Assembly: GCA_002812745.2 (NCBI GenBank)
Contig: NCSJ02000005.1
Coordinates: 1-64,000, forward strand
DNA from: Scytalidium lignicola
Lineage: Eukaryota; Ascomycota; Leotiomycetes
Reading direction: 5' to 3'
DNA: 64,000 nucleotides
Below the pieces are notes generated by a model. The model worked only from the letters and a program-made list of their open reading frames with translations. It was not told the origin of the DNA and did no database searches. Both the position numbers and the translations under genes were made by a program. Positions within the stretch are counted from its first letter, which is position 1. Each line of letters starts with the position of its first letter. Positions 1 to 11,574 of the stretch are shown here, in pieces.

Positions 1-190
1 TCTTAAGAATTTTTGATCTAAAGAAAGGAATAAGAATTGAAACTAATACTTCTGACATAGCATTAAGAGTTGTGTTATTACAATTATAACAGATTAGTAA
101 ATGACATTACTAAGTATTATTAGCATTTTAGTCAAGAAAGTTAAACGTTGTAATAAGGCTGAATCATCAAGTCTTTTTGTAAATAACTCT
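1..190 (+). mobile_element. RIP-degraded Ty3/gypsy RNase H fragment
   Basis: Read on the plus strand from the window edge, with stops passed over, the peptide FDLKKGIRIETNTSDIALR is followed by VVLLQL and SRKLN. This is the start of a gypsy RNase H (canonical FDP-K---ETDASD-ALG-VL and YSRKL blocks). D to N, A to T and G to R changes and several CAA/CAG-type stops fit C-to-T and G-to-A mutation. The reverse transcriptase would lie left of the window. Homology ends near 190, where opposite-strand gypsy sequence begins. Confidence 0.6.
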
Positions 191-269
191 AGTTATTTAT
201 AATATTCCTTAAGAATATAGTTTAAGGTTTTGTTAACATAAATAACTCTTAAAGACATTAAATTTTATT

Positions 270-600
270 CTTCCTTTAAGAAGGTAATTATACTTATTCT
301 CCAATCAATTATTAAATTATACTTCTTTATCTATTCAATTCTTAGTATTACTTGATATATTCTTAGTTATATAACATTAAAGGATATTCTTTCTTAATAA
401 TCATTGTTAATTTTCATGTCTAATTTATAAGTTTAAACATCAACTACTCTTCTAACTATATTACTATTTATTAATAATATCAAGTAATTGTCTTTCTTAA
501 CTCTTATACTAAGTCTAAGTTGTTTTATAACTTGTTTACTAATAAAGTTTCTTTTAACTTCTAAGTTAATCAAGACTCTTATTAACTTTCTACATAGTTT
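270..600 (-). pseudogene. retropepsin relic of the gypsy element
   Basis: The minus-strand translation across stops contains VLINLEVKRNFIS, which lines up with the active-site block VLIDSGATGNFIS of gypsy retropepsins. Further on come blocks resembling LDMKI---ER--F-V and the typical end -H-IDWR---I-F. The catalytic Asp reads Asn and the Gly residues read Glu or Arg, as G-to-A mutation would give. It cannot be functional. Confidence 0.6.
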
Positions 601-1656
601 TATGTTTATGTATAATGAACTTCTACTATTTATAGAGTAAAGATTAACATTTCTAACATTATCAATTGATATATTATCCTTAATTTCTAAACCTTCAATG
701 TTTTCTTAAAGTTCTTTAAACAATGTTATTCATCTCTTAATAAGATCTCTTAACCTTAGTTTATCTAAGCTTTCATCATTTATAAATGTACATACATCTT
801 ATACTTATTTTACTATCTTATTTTTAAAACATTCCCTTATTTCAATGATAAAGACATTACTTTCTTCAAGAATTCTTTTTGCAAAATTTAAAGAGTATAT
901 TACTACTTCTTGATTAAACTGTTAATCAATCCTTTATATTAACTTGTCTTCCCCTAATAACATAATAAGTAATTCTAAAGATAATAAATCTTCTTCTAGT
1001 TCATTAACTATAAGTAAAGCTTTTACATCTTAATTAACTTGTTTGATAACAATCTTAATTAGTTTCCTTTGTTAAGTATAATACTATTCAACTTCAAGTA
1101 ATCATTTTATTAATTTTCCTAAACCTTAGATTTCTTTATACTATGTTTTTACCTTTGTTCAATCTTGTTAGAAAGTTATCATTAGATAACCTTCTTATTA
1201 CAAGTTATATTATCCTTATACAACATAACTTAATCCTTCCTCTATTACTATTCAAGCATCCTTAAGCATTTAGTCAAAATTATCTTGTATTTAAGTTTTT
1301 TCTACTAGTAAGAAAGACTCATATGTCCTTTTCTTTATAATAATACTTTAAAGGTTAGTTTTATAAATTAAAATAAGATCTTCAAGATCAAATTCTTATT
1401 CTTAAACAATTACTTCCTTTTATTATACAATTTTATAAAGTTGACTTTTGTCTAAGATCTTCTATCCTCTTAGTCCTCTTATACTAATTGTTAAATAATA
1501 CCTTAGGATTAATACTTCCTTAAAGACAAGATATTATTCTGTTAATATAACTTTAAAGTTTGTTAGTATAATCATCTAAATTCTACTAATTCCTAGAATT
1601 AATCTTCATCTGTCTAAGTTCTCAACTTCTTCCTTATCCTAAGAATATCTTACATG

Positions 1657-2106
1657 CTAAGTCCTTCTTATTGTTATAGATATTACCTTATTAACTCCCT
1701 TATTAAATGTCTCTTCTGAGTTTAAGCTTTCCTCCTCTGATAATTCTAATAAGATATCTTCAATTCTTAAGATTCTTATAACTCTAACTTTAACTAATAT
1801 ACTTAACTTGTTATCCCTTTTATAAGTATTTGCTATATGTTTAAAGAATCTGTACTTAAAATACAACTTGTTTTTTCTTTTCTTATCAAGTTCTTTAAAG
1901 GAGATTCTAAAAGAATTCCCTTTCTTGTTTTTTCCTTTAAAATACTTCTTTTCTTTCTTTTTAAAAGTCTTTCCTTTCTTTATAATATCTAACTTTATAA
2001 GGTTTTTATAATCTTTTTTATTGTTAATCTTTCTTTGATTAAAATAAGATTTACTCTTTTTGTCCAAGATTATCTTATACTGTTCATTCTTAATCTTGAT
2101 AAACAA
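1657..2106 (-). pseudogene. Gag nucleocapsid relic with mutated zinc knuckle
   Basis: This 149-codon, Lys-rich open stretch contains YFKYRFFKHIANTY, which has the exact spacing of a CX2CX4HX4C Gag zinc knuckle. All three Cys are replaced by Tyr and both Gly by Arg or Lys. Each change is one G-to-A step, so this is a nucleocapsid domain destroyed by RIP. An acidic tail (LLELSEEESLNSEE) follows, as in many fungal gypsy Gag proteins. The stretch is open only by chance in AT-rich DNA. Confidence 0.65.
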
Positions 2107-3042
2107 GTTAACAAGAGTATTAAAGATAATAATTACAAGTTGTTAATATAATTCCTTTTTGATAAAGTCCTTTAAGTTAATCTTATACTAATGTATATGT
2201 ACTTCTTCTCCTCAGTTGATTAATATTATATACTATTAATAAAGCATTACATATTCATTAAGGCTCTTAGTTTGTCTAAGGTAAGCTAAATATCTCTTAG
2301 CATTCCTTTTCTCATCAACATCCTTATACAAACACTTGAGTTCTCTTGTATAATTAGCCTAACTTATAATGATGTTTCTTACTCTTTAGTTCATTGTTTC
2401 TTCATTTGTTATAAATTACTCATCTTTAAAGGGTTAAAACTAAGTTTTAACTACTTCTTTTAAGTATGTTGATGCTTACAAGATTTTATACATATCTTTA
2501 AGTAATAAGTAATCATTCAATACTAAATAAGTTCTTGTCTGAGCAAGATATGCCTTTAACTTCTTTCTATCCTCATAGAACAGGTTTAATCTGATGATTT
2601 TGACTTCTTTAAATGTTGTTATTAAAACTAGTTTAATGTTGTCCTCTAGTTTAGAGTTTAGGTCAAGGTTTGGACTTAGAGTTCTTAATGTTAAGACTGA
2701 TTTTGAATTAAGTTTAAGTAATAAAAGTGTTGGTTTCTTTCTTATAACTCTTGATGATTCTCTAACAGTTAATCCTTTTGTTAACTTAACAAGTTACTTT
2801 AGTAGTATAACAACTTCTTTTAATATTTCTTCTTAGATGTTAGTTTTCTTGACAATTTGATTCTTACTTTGGTCTTTCTCAGAATTATCCTCTGAACTTT
2901 CCTTAGATCTTTCTTCAGATCCCTCTTCAGATTCTTCTTCAAAGCCTTTTTCAAAATCTTCCTCAAGTTGTTATTCATTGTTATTATCTACTAATATGTT
3001 TGCTTTTAAATCCTGATTTATCAAGATAAATAATGTTCAAAA

Positions 3043-3394
3043 TGTTACAAAACTATACTATCCAGGTTATTAGATAGCCAAAAGTAAAGTAGATATTCAA
3101 GGATAACAGAAATGTATAACATAGGCAATTAAGTCAAAGGTAAGATTTAGTAATGTATTTAGGTTGAATACAAAGAGTTTACTCTTATGTTCTTATAGTA
3201 TACTTATATAGATAATGAAATCCAACTAGACCTCTTGGACCCCTCAAGTCCCCTAAGTCTATGGACCCCTTGGACCCCTCAGGTCCCCTAAGTCCTAATC
3301 ATGTCACATAATCATTAGGTTCTCTATATACATTCTGCTATGTATTAAGCCTCAAGCCTACACTAATCATTGTGTTATAGTAAAACCTATAACA
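3043..3394 (-). repeat. probable gypsy LTR (minus orientation)
   Basis: On the minus strand it starts TGTTAT and ends GTAACA. It carries two tandem blocks of the form CTTAGGGGAC-TGAGGGGTCC near 3230-3290, then a TATA-like ATATAAGTATA. The same GGGAC/AGGTCC-then-TATATAA layout occurs in the LTR-like segments near 51370 and 54330. It lies just upstream of the Gag relic. Ends are inferred from TG..CA only. Confidence 0.45.
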
Positions 3395-3429
3395 TTAAGA
3401 AGAATTATATTGTATTACCTTTAATTTCA

Positions 3430-4090
3430 AAAATCATTAGTTGATTATCTAAGGTTAAATACTTTATTAAGTTGGATTTAAAAGATACTTACTATTAGAT
3501 ATATATTTACAAATAAAATAAGTAGAAGATAATATTCAGAATTAAGTATAAACACTTTGAATATCTTATTATACTATTTAGACTTATAAATGTACTAATT
3601 ACCTTCTAGATATATATCAATTAAGTATTAATAAGTTTAGTCAACATTATCTATATTGTATATCTTGATAATATCTTAATTTACACAAAAGACAAAGAGT
3701 TATATATACAAGTTGTTTATAAAGTATTAGCTAAGTTGTAATAATAAGGCTTTTATGTAAACCTAAAGAAATATACATTCTACTCTTAGACAATTACCTT
3801 TTTNAAGCTTTATAATTACTCTTAAAAGCATGAGTATAAAGAAGGAATATATTATAACTATTGTTAAGTAACCAGAACTTAGAAATATGAAAAATATACA
3901 AATCTTTCTTAACTTTACTAGATTTTACTATTGATTTATCAAGGGTTATTCAAAGGTTATTATACTATTAACAAATACACTAAAGAAAGGATATCCTTTA
4001 ACCTTCTAGTTAACTCTTCTACAACAAGAAGCATTTATGAAGATGTATGTCTTGTTTATAACTACTTTACTATTATATTATTATAACTTA
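3430..4090 (+). mobile_element. RIP-degraded Ty3/gypsy reverse transcriptase fragment
   Basis: Plus-strand translation across stops gives FIKLDLKDTYY (canonical F-KLDLR-AYHQI), then FRLINVLITF (FGLTNAPATF), YLDNILIY (catalytic YLDDILIY with the second Asp changed to Asn), VNLKKYTFY, and the late blocks LNFTRFYY and PLTNTLKKG. The order is that of a Ty3/gypsy RT. CAA/CAG codons have become TAA/TAG. It runs opposite to the element at 190-3394 and stops abruptly where GC-rich pogo sequence begins. Confidence 0.75.
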
Positions 4091-4097
4091 AAACTAG

Positions 4098-4240
4098 ACT
4101 GGCCGGACCGTTGCATTGGACCATGGTCCCGTCCGNACGAGACCGTAAGCTACATGGTCTCGTCCGCAAAAATTTAAGCGAGACTGTGGCTTACAGTCTC
4201 GTCTGGACAAGACCATAAGCCACACGGTTCGGTCTCAAGG
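4098..4240. repeat. cluster of short inverted/direct GAGACCGT-type repeats
   Basis: The segment repeats variants of GAGACCGTAAGC-ACA-GGTCTCGTCCG in both orientations (around 4137-4167, 4180-4205 and 4205-4235), so the stretch can fold back on itself. It sits where the truncated transposase meets the gypsy fragment. It may be the degenerate end of an inserted element. One N lies inside. Confidence 0.35.
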
Positions 4241-4615
4241 TTTTGAGAATAGGGTGGCGTTTCAAGTAATCTGCAAACCAGTTTTTGCCTACAGGACGAG
4301 GAGAGGTGGATTCACCACGTTCAGCAATCAATATATTGGCCATAGATTGCACATCTGAAGGTCTAGGAGGTAATCCTCGTTTTCCCATAGAAATTATCCA
4401 ATTTCTAAGCGATTCCTCCTCCAATTGAGTCATTCTATAGCATATGTTGTAAGTGGTTGATTGCTGAACCCGGCCATGGTAACGAGCTCTCAGAGTACTA
4501 TCAGGAATACCGAAAATGCGTGCTGCAGCTCGAAATGACGTGATTTGATTGGTTTTTAACGCGTTTATAGCAAGAAGGAAGATCCTTCTTGCTGGGAATC
4601 ACTTGTTCTGGCCAT
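4191..4615 (-). pseudogene. pogo/Fot-type transposase, N-terminal fragment
   Basis: From an ATG at 4615 the minus strand encodes a psq-type helix-turn-helix (LAINALKTNQITSFRAAARI, then IPDSTLRARYHG) and a CENP-B-type helix-turn-helix (MTQLEEESLRNWI, ending FADYLKRHPILK). This is the DNA-binding half of pogo-superfamily DDE transposases. The first 10 or so codons are out of frame with the HTH (a frameshift near 4580). The catalytic DDE domain is missing: the coding match stops at about 4191 and other sequence follows. Non-functional. Confidence 0.7.
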
Positions 4616-4682
4616 TGGAGCGTGTTTTGGTTGATAATTAATTAATTAAATGTAGAGGTGTTGATGCAATTGATGGTTTGGT

Positions 4683-4731
4683 GGGGAAGTGCGCCAATAG
4701 ACCGGGTGCGCCGGCAGACCGGGAAATACGT
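4683..4731 (-). repeat. terminal inverted repeat of the pogo-type element
   Basis: Read on the minus strand from 4731 the end is ACGTATTTCCCGGTCTGCCG followed by GCGCACCCGGTCTATTGGCGCAC. It is flanked outside by TA (4732-4733), the target used by the Tc1/mariner/pogo superfamily, and lies 68 bp upstream of the transposase ATG. A near-identical end flanked by TA starts at 56178. The opposite terminus is lost. Confidence 0.6.
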
Positions 4732-5663
4732 TAGTCAAACGAGTACCCATACTTGTAAGTGAGTAGTCGATGCCATGTAAAACAGCAAGTAGAACCTACT
4801 GAATCTGGGGACCCAAACGACAGTACTTAGATTTATTATATAATATACTAGTCTAACATCTGAAATTAAGAGGTTAAATTATAAGTTGATAAAGAAAAGT
4901 ACTATACAACAATAAGTGCTAGTTCATGAGGGGAATCTTATCCAGATGCAGCATTTACAAGCGATTTCACATTTACTTAGCAAGCCGAAAATGTATGGGA
5001 CCTTCGATAATTAAGCTACCACGGCAATGGGTCATCATTGAGCTAAATTCTGACCCGCGAAGCTTGCATGAAACTTGGGAGAGGCTGACCAACGCAAGCA
5101 AGCCCATTTGACAGCTATAGCTTCCTATTTGTGCAAAAGTCCGATTTTACCATGTTTATTAAACAAAATATTAAAGTTACAAAAACTAAGTCGTGACACT
5201 AAGTCGGGCATGTTGAGTAAACAAAATCCAATCTGATAAATCGGTGTTAAGTTAAGAAAAACCGAACTTTCGGTGATTGAAAAGTTCCGGTAGTGTTACC
5301 CAAACGAGAAATTTGTCATACAAAACGGGCATGCTTGGGATGCCTTCTTAGCCGGAAGAGGATATGTTTGTTGGCATGAAGATGATTTCTAAGCTAGGAG
5401 GGGGGTTACTAATAATCTCTCCACTTTCTGACCCTGGGGTCATGCAGATGTTCTCAAAGATTGTGTAGGTGAAGTTTATAAGCTAGAGAAGGATATAAAG
5501 AGATAGACTTTTGTATTTGGGGAAGTGACTTGGTATCTGTTTGATAAAGAGGGACATTTTTTCTAGCTTTTCAGAAACGCTATTTAAAACTGAACAGACT
5601 GTTCCTCATTTTCTGATTCCTCATCAAAAATTTAAAACCTATCATTGTATTGCATCTAACAAG
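4732..5663. other. intergenic region
   Basis: No supported gene. Short open stretches (for example 4926-5111) show no family resemblance and no splice context. The last 300 bp should hold the aldo-keto reductase promoter; I see no clear named element. Confidence 0.5.
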
Positions 5664-6904
5664 ATGTCTATCAAATCGCCATTAAATATTGTCTTAGGTG
5701 CCGCAAATGTATTTAAAACATAATTTATGTCGTTGGGATGTTAACGTCACTGACCATAAAAATCACAATTTAGGTTGGAGACAGCTCCATCGACAAGATC
5801 GTCCGCTATGACACCCCTGAGCAAGTCAATGCATTCCTCAATGCATTCTATTCGCGTGGTGGCCGTCAACTCGACACTGCACGGGTCTACTCTCCTCACG
5901 CCTCGGGCTCTTCAGAACCAAGACTCGGAGCTGTAGAAGCAGGGAAGAGATTCATCATCGATACCAAAGTCCTATCTAGAGATCCTGGTAGCCACGTGAA
6001 AGACAAGATCGAGGAGAATGTTAACACCTCTCTCGCTGAGTTGAAGATCCCGCAAATTAATATCGAGTATCTGCATCAGCCGGATCGGGCAACGCCCTTT
6101 GAGGAGACGCTTGAGGCGATGGATAAGGCTTATAAGGAGGGGAAGTTTAAACAGTTTGGGTTGTCTAATTATACGGCTGAGGAAGTTACACGGATTGTGG
6201 AGATTTGTGAGGAGAAGGGGTTTGTTAAGCCTAGTGTGTATCAGGGGCAATATAATCCTATTGTGAGGGGAGGAGAGGAGGAGTTGTTCCCGGTGTTGAG
6301 GAAGCATGGGATTGCGTTTTATGCCTGGAGGTAAGTCCAGTGTGAAAGTGAACGGGTATTAGACGTGGTGGAACCAAAAGAATCCAAGGAGTTTTGCTGA
6401 TGTTGGGTGTTACACTTTAGTCCTGCTGCTGGCGGCTTCTTCGCAGGGAGTTATAAGAAAGTTGAACCTGGTGGGCGATACGATACTTCTGTAAGTTTCC
6501 CTATTCGAGTTATGGGTCTAATCTAGCCGCACTCATTTTCTACGTCCCACCTTTTGCACCTGAGTATATTTTTCACTAACCTTAAACTTTTCTAGCACTT
6601 CCTTGGTAAGGCTTACTCGTCAGGATATATGAAACCCTCTATCCAAGCCGCTACGGACAAGGCAGTTAATCTTGTTGCTAAGCATGGCATCAATGGTCAT
6701 GCTGCTGCTCTGAGATGGACTGTGTATCACAGCACCCTTTCAGATAAGTATGGAGACGCTGTTATCATTGGTGCCTCAAGTGTTGCTCAGCTGAATATCA
6801 ATATCGATATGATTGAGCAAGGACCTCTTCCTGTGGAGGTTGTTGATGCTATGGAAGAGGTGTATAAGGAGATTGGGAGTGATTCGATGTCGTACCACTT
6901 CTAG
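5664..6904 (+). CDS. aldo-keto reductase, AKR7/aflatoxin-aldehyde-reductase type
   Basis: Four exons (5664-5708, 5774-6330, 6421-6490, 6596-6904) join in frame to 326 aa, full length for an NADPH-dependent AKR. Introns are 65, 90 and 105 bp; donors are GTATTT and GTAAGT twice. The tiny first exon gives MSIKSPLNIVLGAAN. The catalytic tetrad is visible: Asp49 (LDTAR), Tyr54 (VYSPH), Lys80 (DTKV) and His116 (YLHQPD). AWSPAAGGFF and VIIGASS are typical late AKR blocks. AKR7-type enzymes reduce dialdehydes and related carbonyls in the cytosol; the substrate here is unknown. No broken residue is seen. It stands alone between the pogo relic and a copia element. Confidence 0.88.
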
Positions 6905-7237
6905 AGACTTTAGTCTTGGCTCTTTATGTTCTCGTGCGAATACTGTTTTTCTTATGAAGATTAGCAGAATAGTCTAGATTAAATATTACGATTCTTGTTG
7001 TTTCTTGCATACTACTACCTTTTACTTAATTCCACTTGGAGTATCTCTCTTAGACAGATCAGCCTTACTTTCCATTATAAAAGGGAGGAGCCTGAGTAAA
7101 ATCCTACGCTGGAATCTAAGCGTGCTATTCAAAGAGGTAGTAGACTTAAATTTTTTTNATAACAATAATGTGTAAGATTTAGATTGCCTTGAGATAGGGT
7201 CTACCATAATACTATACATATCAGAGGTCAAAGTTTG
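6905..7237. other. intergenic region up to the copia LTR
   Basis: 3' flank of the reductase gene and left flank of the copia element. Nothing recognisable; one N next to a T run at 7158. Confidence 0.5.
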
Positions 7238-7431
7238 TGTCGGTTCACCTGTAGCACGAAGTACGGTACGCAATTATACGTAATATACTCGTTGTGCTAT
7301 TCCATGGTTGTTGTACGAATAGGGGTGGGAGGGCGAAGCTGTAGGAGCTTCGCTCGTTCCCACTACCTAATCGGGACTAGCTTACAGGGGCACGTGAATA
7401 TCACGTGTACGTAACCACTATTCTACCAACA
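7238..7431 (-). repeat. copia 3' LTR
   Basis: 194 bp, TGTCGG...CAACA as written on the plus strand, near-identical to 13239-13431. Contains a GCGAAGCT...AGCTTCGC stem and a doubled CACGTG separated by AATAT. Confidence 0.85.
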
Positions 7432-7515
7432 CTGGAGCTACTCTAAAAATGGCCGTACACTGTAGCTCCCAAAACGCTCAAATCCGTAGAGTTTTCCCAA
7501 TCGCATGCTAATTGC

Positions 7516-8160
7516 CTAATTGGGAATAGCTCCAAATCCCTCCGTAGGATCTTCCGTTCCGCTACCTACGCCGTCATGTTCTACCCATTCTACCACTTCC
7601 AATTGCACTTTATTCGTATCCAACAGCCGTTTCAGAGCGTTAGATGGCTTTCCTTTGGTCATGGAATCGGCTGGATTTGTAGTTCCTTCAATCCATCGTA
7701 CTTTAGCGATCTGGCGTCGTTCGTACGCTTGACGGAGGCATATCATGTCAATCATGAGCTGCTTTTCCTGTGTAGTTCCCAACTTGACAAGGCAATCGTA
7801 CAGTGACCTTGAATCTGTACATATAACCAGTGGGAGGTCGATTTCGAGGATTCCTTTGATAGTTGACTTGATCACAACCCCCATATCGAATCCATGAGCC
7901 ATTCCGTACAGTTCTGAGGCCAAAACGCTGTGTGTAACCCTCTTGTACTTGACTAACGTCCAGTGTAGCGTATTCGCGTTTCCCTTCTGGTCTGCAAGTG
8001 TTATGATATAGTCAATTTGTGACGATAGGTCTTTGTTATTCGCAAATGAGGTGTCTGTAAAGACCAGTAATTGTAACGTTTCCTTTTCGAGTTTGACGAA
8101 TTGTATTCCCCTGGCGGTGTTCTGGATCTGCCATTGTAAGCGTTTATTCAGTGATTTCAC
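7516..8160 (-). pseudogene. copia Pol C-terminus: RNase H domain
   Basis: This 214-codon open frame holds Ty1/copia RNase H blocks: VFTDTSFANNKD, SELYGMAHGFD, CTDSRSLYDCL and KVRWIEGTTNPADSMTK. The acidic residues of those blocks (TDTSF, SELYG, TDSRS, NPADS) are present. It ends 85 bp before the LTR, as expected for the end of Pol. It is open only as a fragment; upstream Pol is interrupted, so no full polyprotein can be made. Confidence 0.8.
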
Positions 8161-8358
8161 GTCTTCCTGGTTAAGATCGATAGCCTGAGCAGCTACCGAT
8201 AGGTCGTATGACGCTTCTGGTTGGCAAACTGAAGTTATATATGCTCCTTGAGCGTATTGTGCGATATATTGCTCTTTGGTGGTAAGGTTTTGGCGTACAG
8301 TTCCTTGTGAGCTTGTTGTAATAGTCGATTTCCCGGTTATGAGCTGTAGATTAGCATA

Positions 8359-8616
8359 CTAGCGCTCTTGAGTAAGTGAAATTCTGATATCATTCAGTTG
8401 TATAATACCCTCATTGAACTTGATTCCCTTGCCGGTAGTCAACGTTTTATGTTCTTTTGCTAGGAAATTAGCCTTTTTCAGCTGTTCTTGCTCAAGTTCA
8501 GCAAATTGAGCGTCTCCGACAAACAAGGTATCGTCGGTTTGAAGTCTTACAACACCAAAAGGTTCAGTGTTATACAGCAAGCAGGGGTTGTATGTTGATG
8601 GTTTCATTGTAAGCAC
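8359..8616 (-). pseudogene. copia Pol: reverse transcriptase C-terminal part
   Basis: 85 codons with YNPCLLYNTEPFGVVRLQTD followed by DTLFVGDAQFAELE and IKFNEG, matching the copia RT stretch after the catalytic core (D-CL-Y--E--GVV-LQTDDTL). Stops separate it from the RNase H frame (7516-8160) and from upstream Pol. Part of the defective element. Confidence 0.7.
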
Positions 8617-9084
8617 CTTGACATGGTGAGAGTGGTAGGTTTAGAACCAGTGGTTTCCAGCTTCAAGGACTCTGTAAAGTGGCTTTACAACCTGTAGAAT
8701 TGAGCCTTCGCGAAGACTGAGTTGCTCTGTAAGCTCTGGAGGTGGCTGTATGTAGAAATCCTGATTCAGTAAGGTAGTAGATTGTACGTACGCCTGTGAA
8801 ATGTCCTGTAAGTACAAGCTTGTACTTTTGTGCTTTATAACAGTAATACAAAGAATAATATACTGGCTAACACATTGAATGGTAGGTGATTAAGTTAAAA
8901 CAAGCTTCTTCTCATTGTCCTTGTAAGCTTGTACTACAAGGCGTGACTTTTCGAAAGCTTTTTCAGTTTCCTTGTTCTTGATTTCGTCTACAAACCTAGT
9001 GTTGAATATACATATATCATTAAGCATACTTTGAGGGTTTGCAATCTCGAAAACGCCCTTTTCGAGTAGTCCTGATATTTCAGC

Positions 9085-9384
9085 TTAACATAAGGTTGCA
9101 AATTGGGGTTCTAGTTCCTCGTCTTGCAAGAAAGTAATGATTTCAGGGTATTTGCAAGGTCTTCTACGTCTCCGCTTTACAGATGGTACTGGTGGTAGAG
9201 TGACAGTTATGGTCGACTTATTAGGCTCCTCTTGGTGCTCTTCATCGGCTGTAGTTCCTAGCTCTGGCTCTGGTAGCTTAATTCCATCGATTCCTTCTGT
9301 AAGTGTAAGGTATGGTTTTACAATCGTTGACCTGAATAGTGTATTCCCATGCAGCAATGCTAATACGTATGTTTCTCCGTCCAT
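9085..9384 (-). pseudogene. copia Pol: integrase-RT linker
   Basis: The 99-codon frame begins MDGETYVLALLHGNTLFRST and continues VVKPYLTL-like, then a Pro/Glu-rich part and a basic KRRRRRPCKYP block. That fits the linker between integrase and RT in fungal copia Pol. Assignment is by position and general resemblance only. Confidence 0.5.
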
Positions 9385-9399
9385 ACTTATAAGCTTGTA

Positions 9400-11500
9400 T
9401 AACCCTTCTTAGCTTCCATTTTGGCCTGTATTTCCTGCTCTCCACATGAGAATATTTGAATTCAGCGGTAAGTCATGAATAGTGCTTACATCAAGGTTGT
9501 TATGCATGTTGATTACATCTTGTACTTGTCGTTTTGCCCTGATTTTGCTGATTTCCTCCATGGCCTTCTTGATTGTCATGGCTCTTTGGCTTACGGTTAA
9601 GGCTGGGATGTCGAGTTCTGATATGCATAGGTAAACACTGTAAACTAGTAGTATAAGGACGAGTCCGTTAAGTCTTACTGAATCGTTGACAGCCTTGAAT
9701 GCTATCTATAGAGTTATATCTTTGTCAAGATTATAAATTTCAACTGTAATTATCTGGTAGGCATGTCGTACAAGTGTGTGATATCGTTCAACATAGCTAA
9801 TTGAGTTGTGAGCTTCTACTGGAACCACTTTCAAGGTTGTTCTTATAACTGTAACATTTTATTAGAACTCCTTATTGATGAAGTTCTTTTCAATGTCAGT
9901 TATAATTTGGTCTAGAGGTCTTAAGTAAGTGTTAATCTAACAAGTTTGTAAAGTATCCTAGGTATACTTTATGCTGATATTCTGGAGTTATTTATTGGCT
10001 TGGTAGTGTATTCCTTCATTGACAATATAAAGTACAAGTTTACTGTTGATGTAGAAGACATTGATGATAATGGAGTAGTTGAAGTTGACATTGTCTTGTA
10101 AGTTGAATTTAAATCTTCCTAGTGACTTACCATAACATTAACAATAGGCACAGAATTTAATAAGGTATTCTAACATGTCCTTGTTGATATCATGGCCTGC
10201 ACAGTCCAATATACACTGTAGTCTGGCTATTAACAAGTAGCTGAAACGTCAGTGTAAACATTGTAGTTTTACATTAGTCAAGAAACAAGGGTTTTCCTTC
10301 AGTGAATCAAAAACAAGAGTATATAAAGATATGTCCTAAAGTAAAAAGTTATGGCCAAATCATTGTATGACTAGAATACTTTCTTGTAGGGTAATAAGTA
10401 GGTTCATAAGGTTGTTGAAATACATGCTTAATTGGTCTATATCCGTTAAGTACAACAAAAAGGGTATGGTCAACTTAACTACATAGAATTCAATTTGTTC
10501 AATTAGTGTATTCACTAGTATAAAACTTATTGAAGTTATACTCTCAATTCTGAATTATACTATCATTATGCCTTTGATTGTAGTATTCAGTGCTATAGTT
10601 TAGTCTACTCATTGTAAAGCTTCGAATTGATTGTAACTAGCTGTAGAGTACTTTACAGCTCTTGTATTGATCAAGATTCCATGAAATTGTCTTGAATCAT
10701 ACCTTGTTAGGCTTTTTATACTGTATACTTCCGTTGTAGTTGTTGTAAAGGTTTTTAGGTTAAGTTCTTAAGGGTAATTCTCAGTTGTTAGCATCTCAGT
10801 GGTTAATTAGTATAAGAAAGCATTATTAGCTAGTTTTATAGTAATTAGTATAGTTAATTCTACTAAGAAACTTCTATATAAGGTAAAGAATGTAGTTGTA
10901 ATAAAGAATGTAGTTTCAGGCTGGTTAAGTTCTTCAAAGCTTGTTTTTATATTGTTATAAGCAAATAAGGTCTCAAAAGTAAAGCTTAATTCGTCTTCTT
11001 TGGAGTTACTTCCTTCACAATCAGTAATGTATTATTTGAACTGTTCGTTGAAACGTTATTTAAAACTATAAATGCTAAAGCTAAATTTACTTATATTTCT
11101 AACTTTGAAATATACTTTCTCTGTATCTTACTCTTCTTATAAGTGTTTTTATAATCAATACTCTTCCCTTTTGCATATAAAGCATCTTCCTTACGTTTAA
11201 GAGTATAAAGTAGTACATCTAAAGCCTTGTGGATTAAATCATTAGCTTGTACTACAATTGGTATAGTAATAACAATTTGTAAAGTAAGTTTTACCATTAT
11301 GTTCTTATTCCTTTTCCTTCTTGTACAACATAATAGACGAATGGAGTTTGTTGATGAGTTGCCTTAAGTCTCTTGGTAAGTCTGAAATGGTATATCTACA
11401 CACTGGAGATCCTTAGCAAGTGGTAATCAACTTCTCATAAAGAATATTAGTCATCCTGTAGGCTGGTTAGAGGCTATATTAGAGCTCTTAAAGCTTGCTG
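9400..11500 (-). pseudogene. decayed copia integrase/upstream Pol region
   Basis: AT-rich and stop-filled on both strands. Position implies end of Gag, protease and integrase, but I could not recover convincing integrase motifs by eye. The frame at 11091-11297 (minus) is probably part of this Gag-Pol region. Confidence 0.45.
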
Positions 11501-11574
11501 ATAAGCAATTGTACATTCTTAAGCGTTGTTTTCCCAGGGTTTACGGTTGTAATCAAGGCTAACGTTATACCTTC

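Larger units (their letters stand above)
190..3394 (-). mobile_element. RIP-degraded Ty3/gypsy element (LTR-gag-protease)
   Basis: On the minus strand an LTR-like segment (3394-3043) is followed by a Gag relic with a zinc-knuckle fossil (about 2990-1657) and a retropepsin relic (about 600-270). That is the order of a Ty3/gypsy element. The sequence is extremely AT-rich with stops every few codons, and changed residues fit G-to-A and C-to-T. It is cut off near 190, so reverse transcriptase and integrase are absent here. It cannot be active. Confidence 0.65.

Noticed and set aside
2594..2836. 80-codon plus frame in the AT-rich block
   Set aside because: It is the antisense of the decayed gypsy Gag region.
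5972..6307. 111-codon minus frame
   Set aside because: Antisense shadow of the aldo-keto reductase exon.
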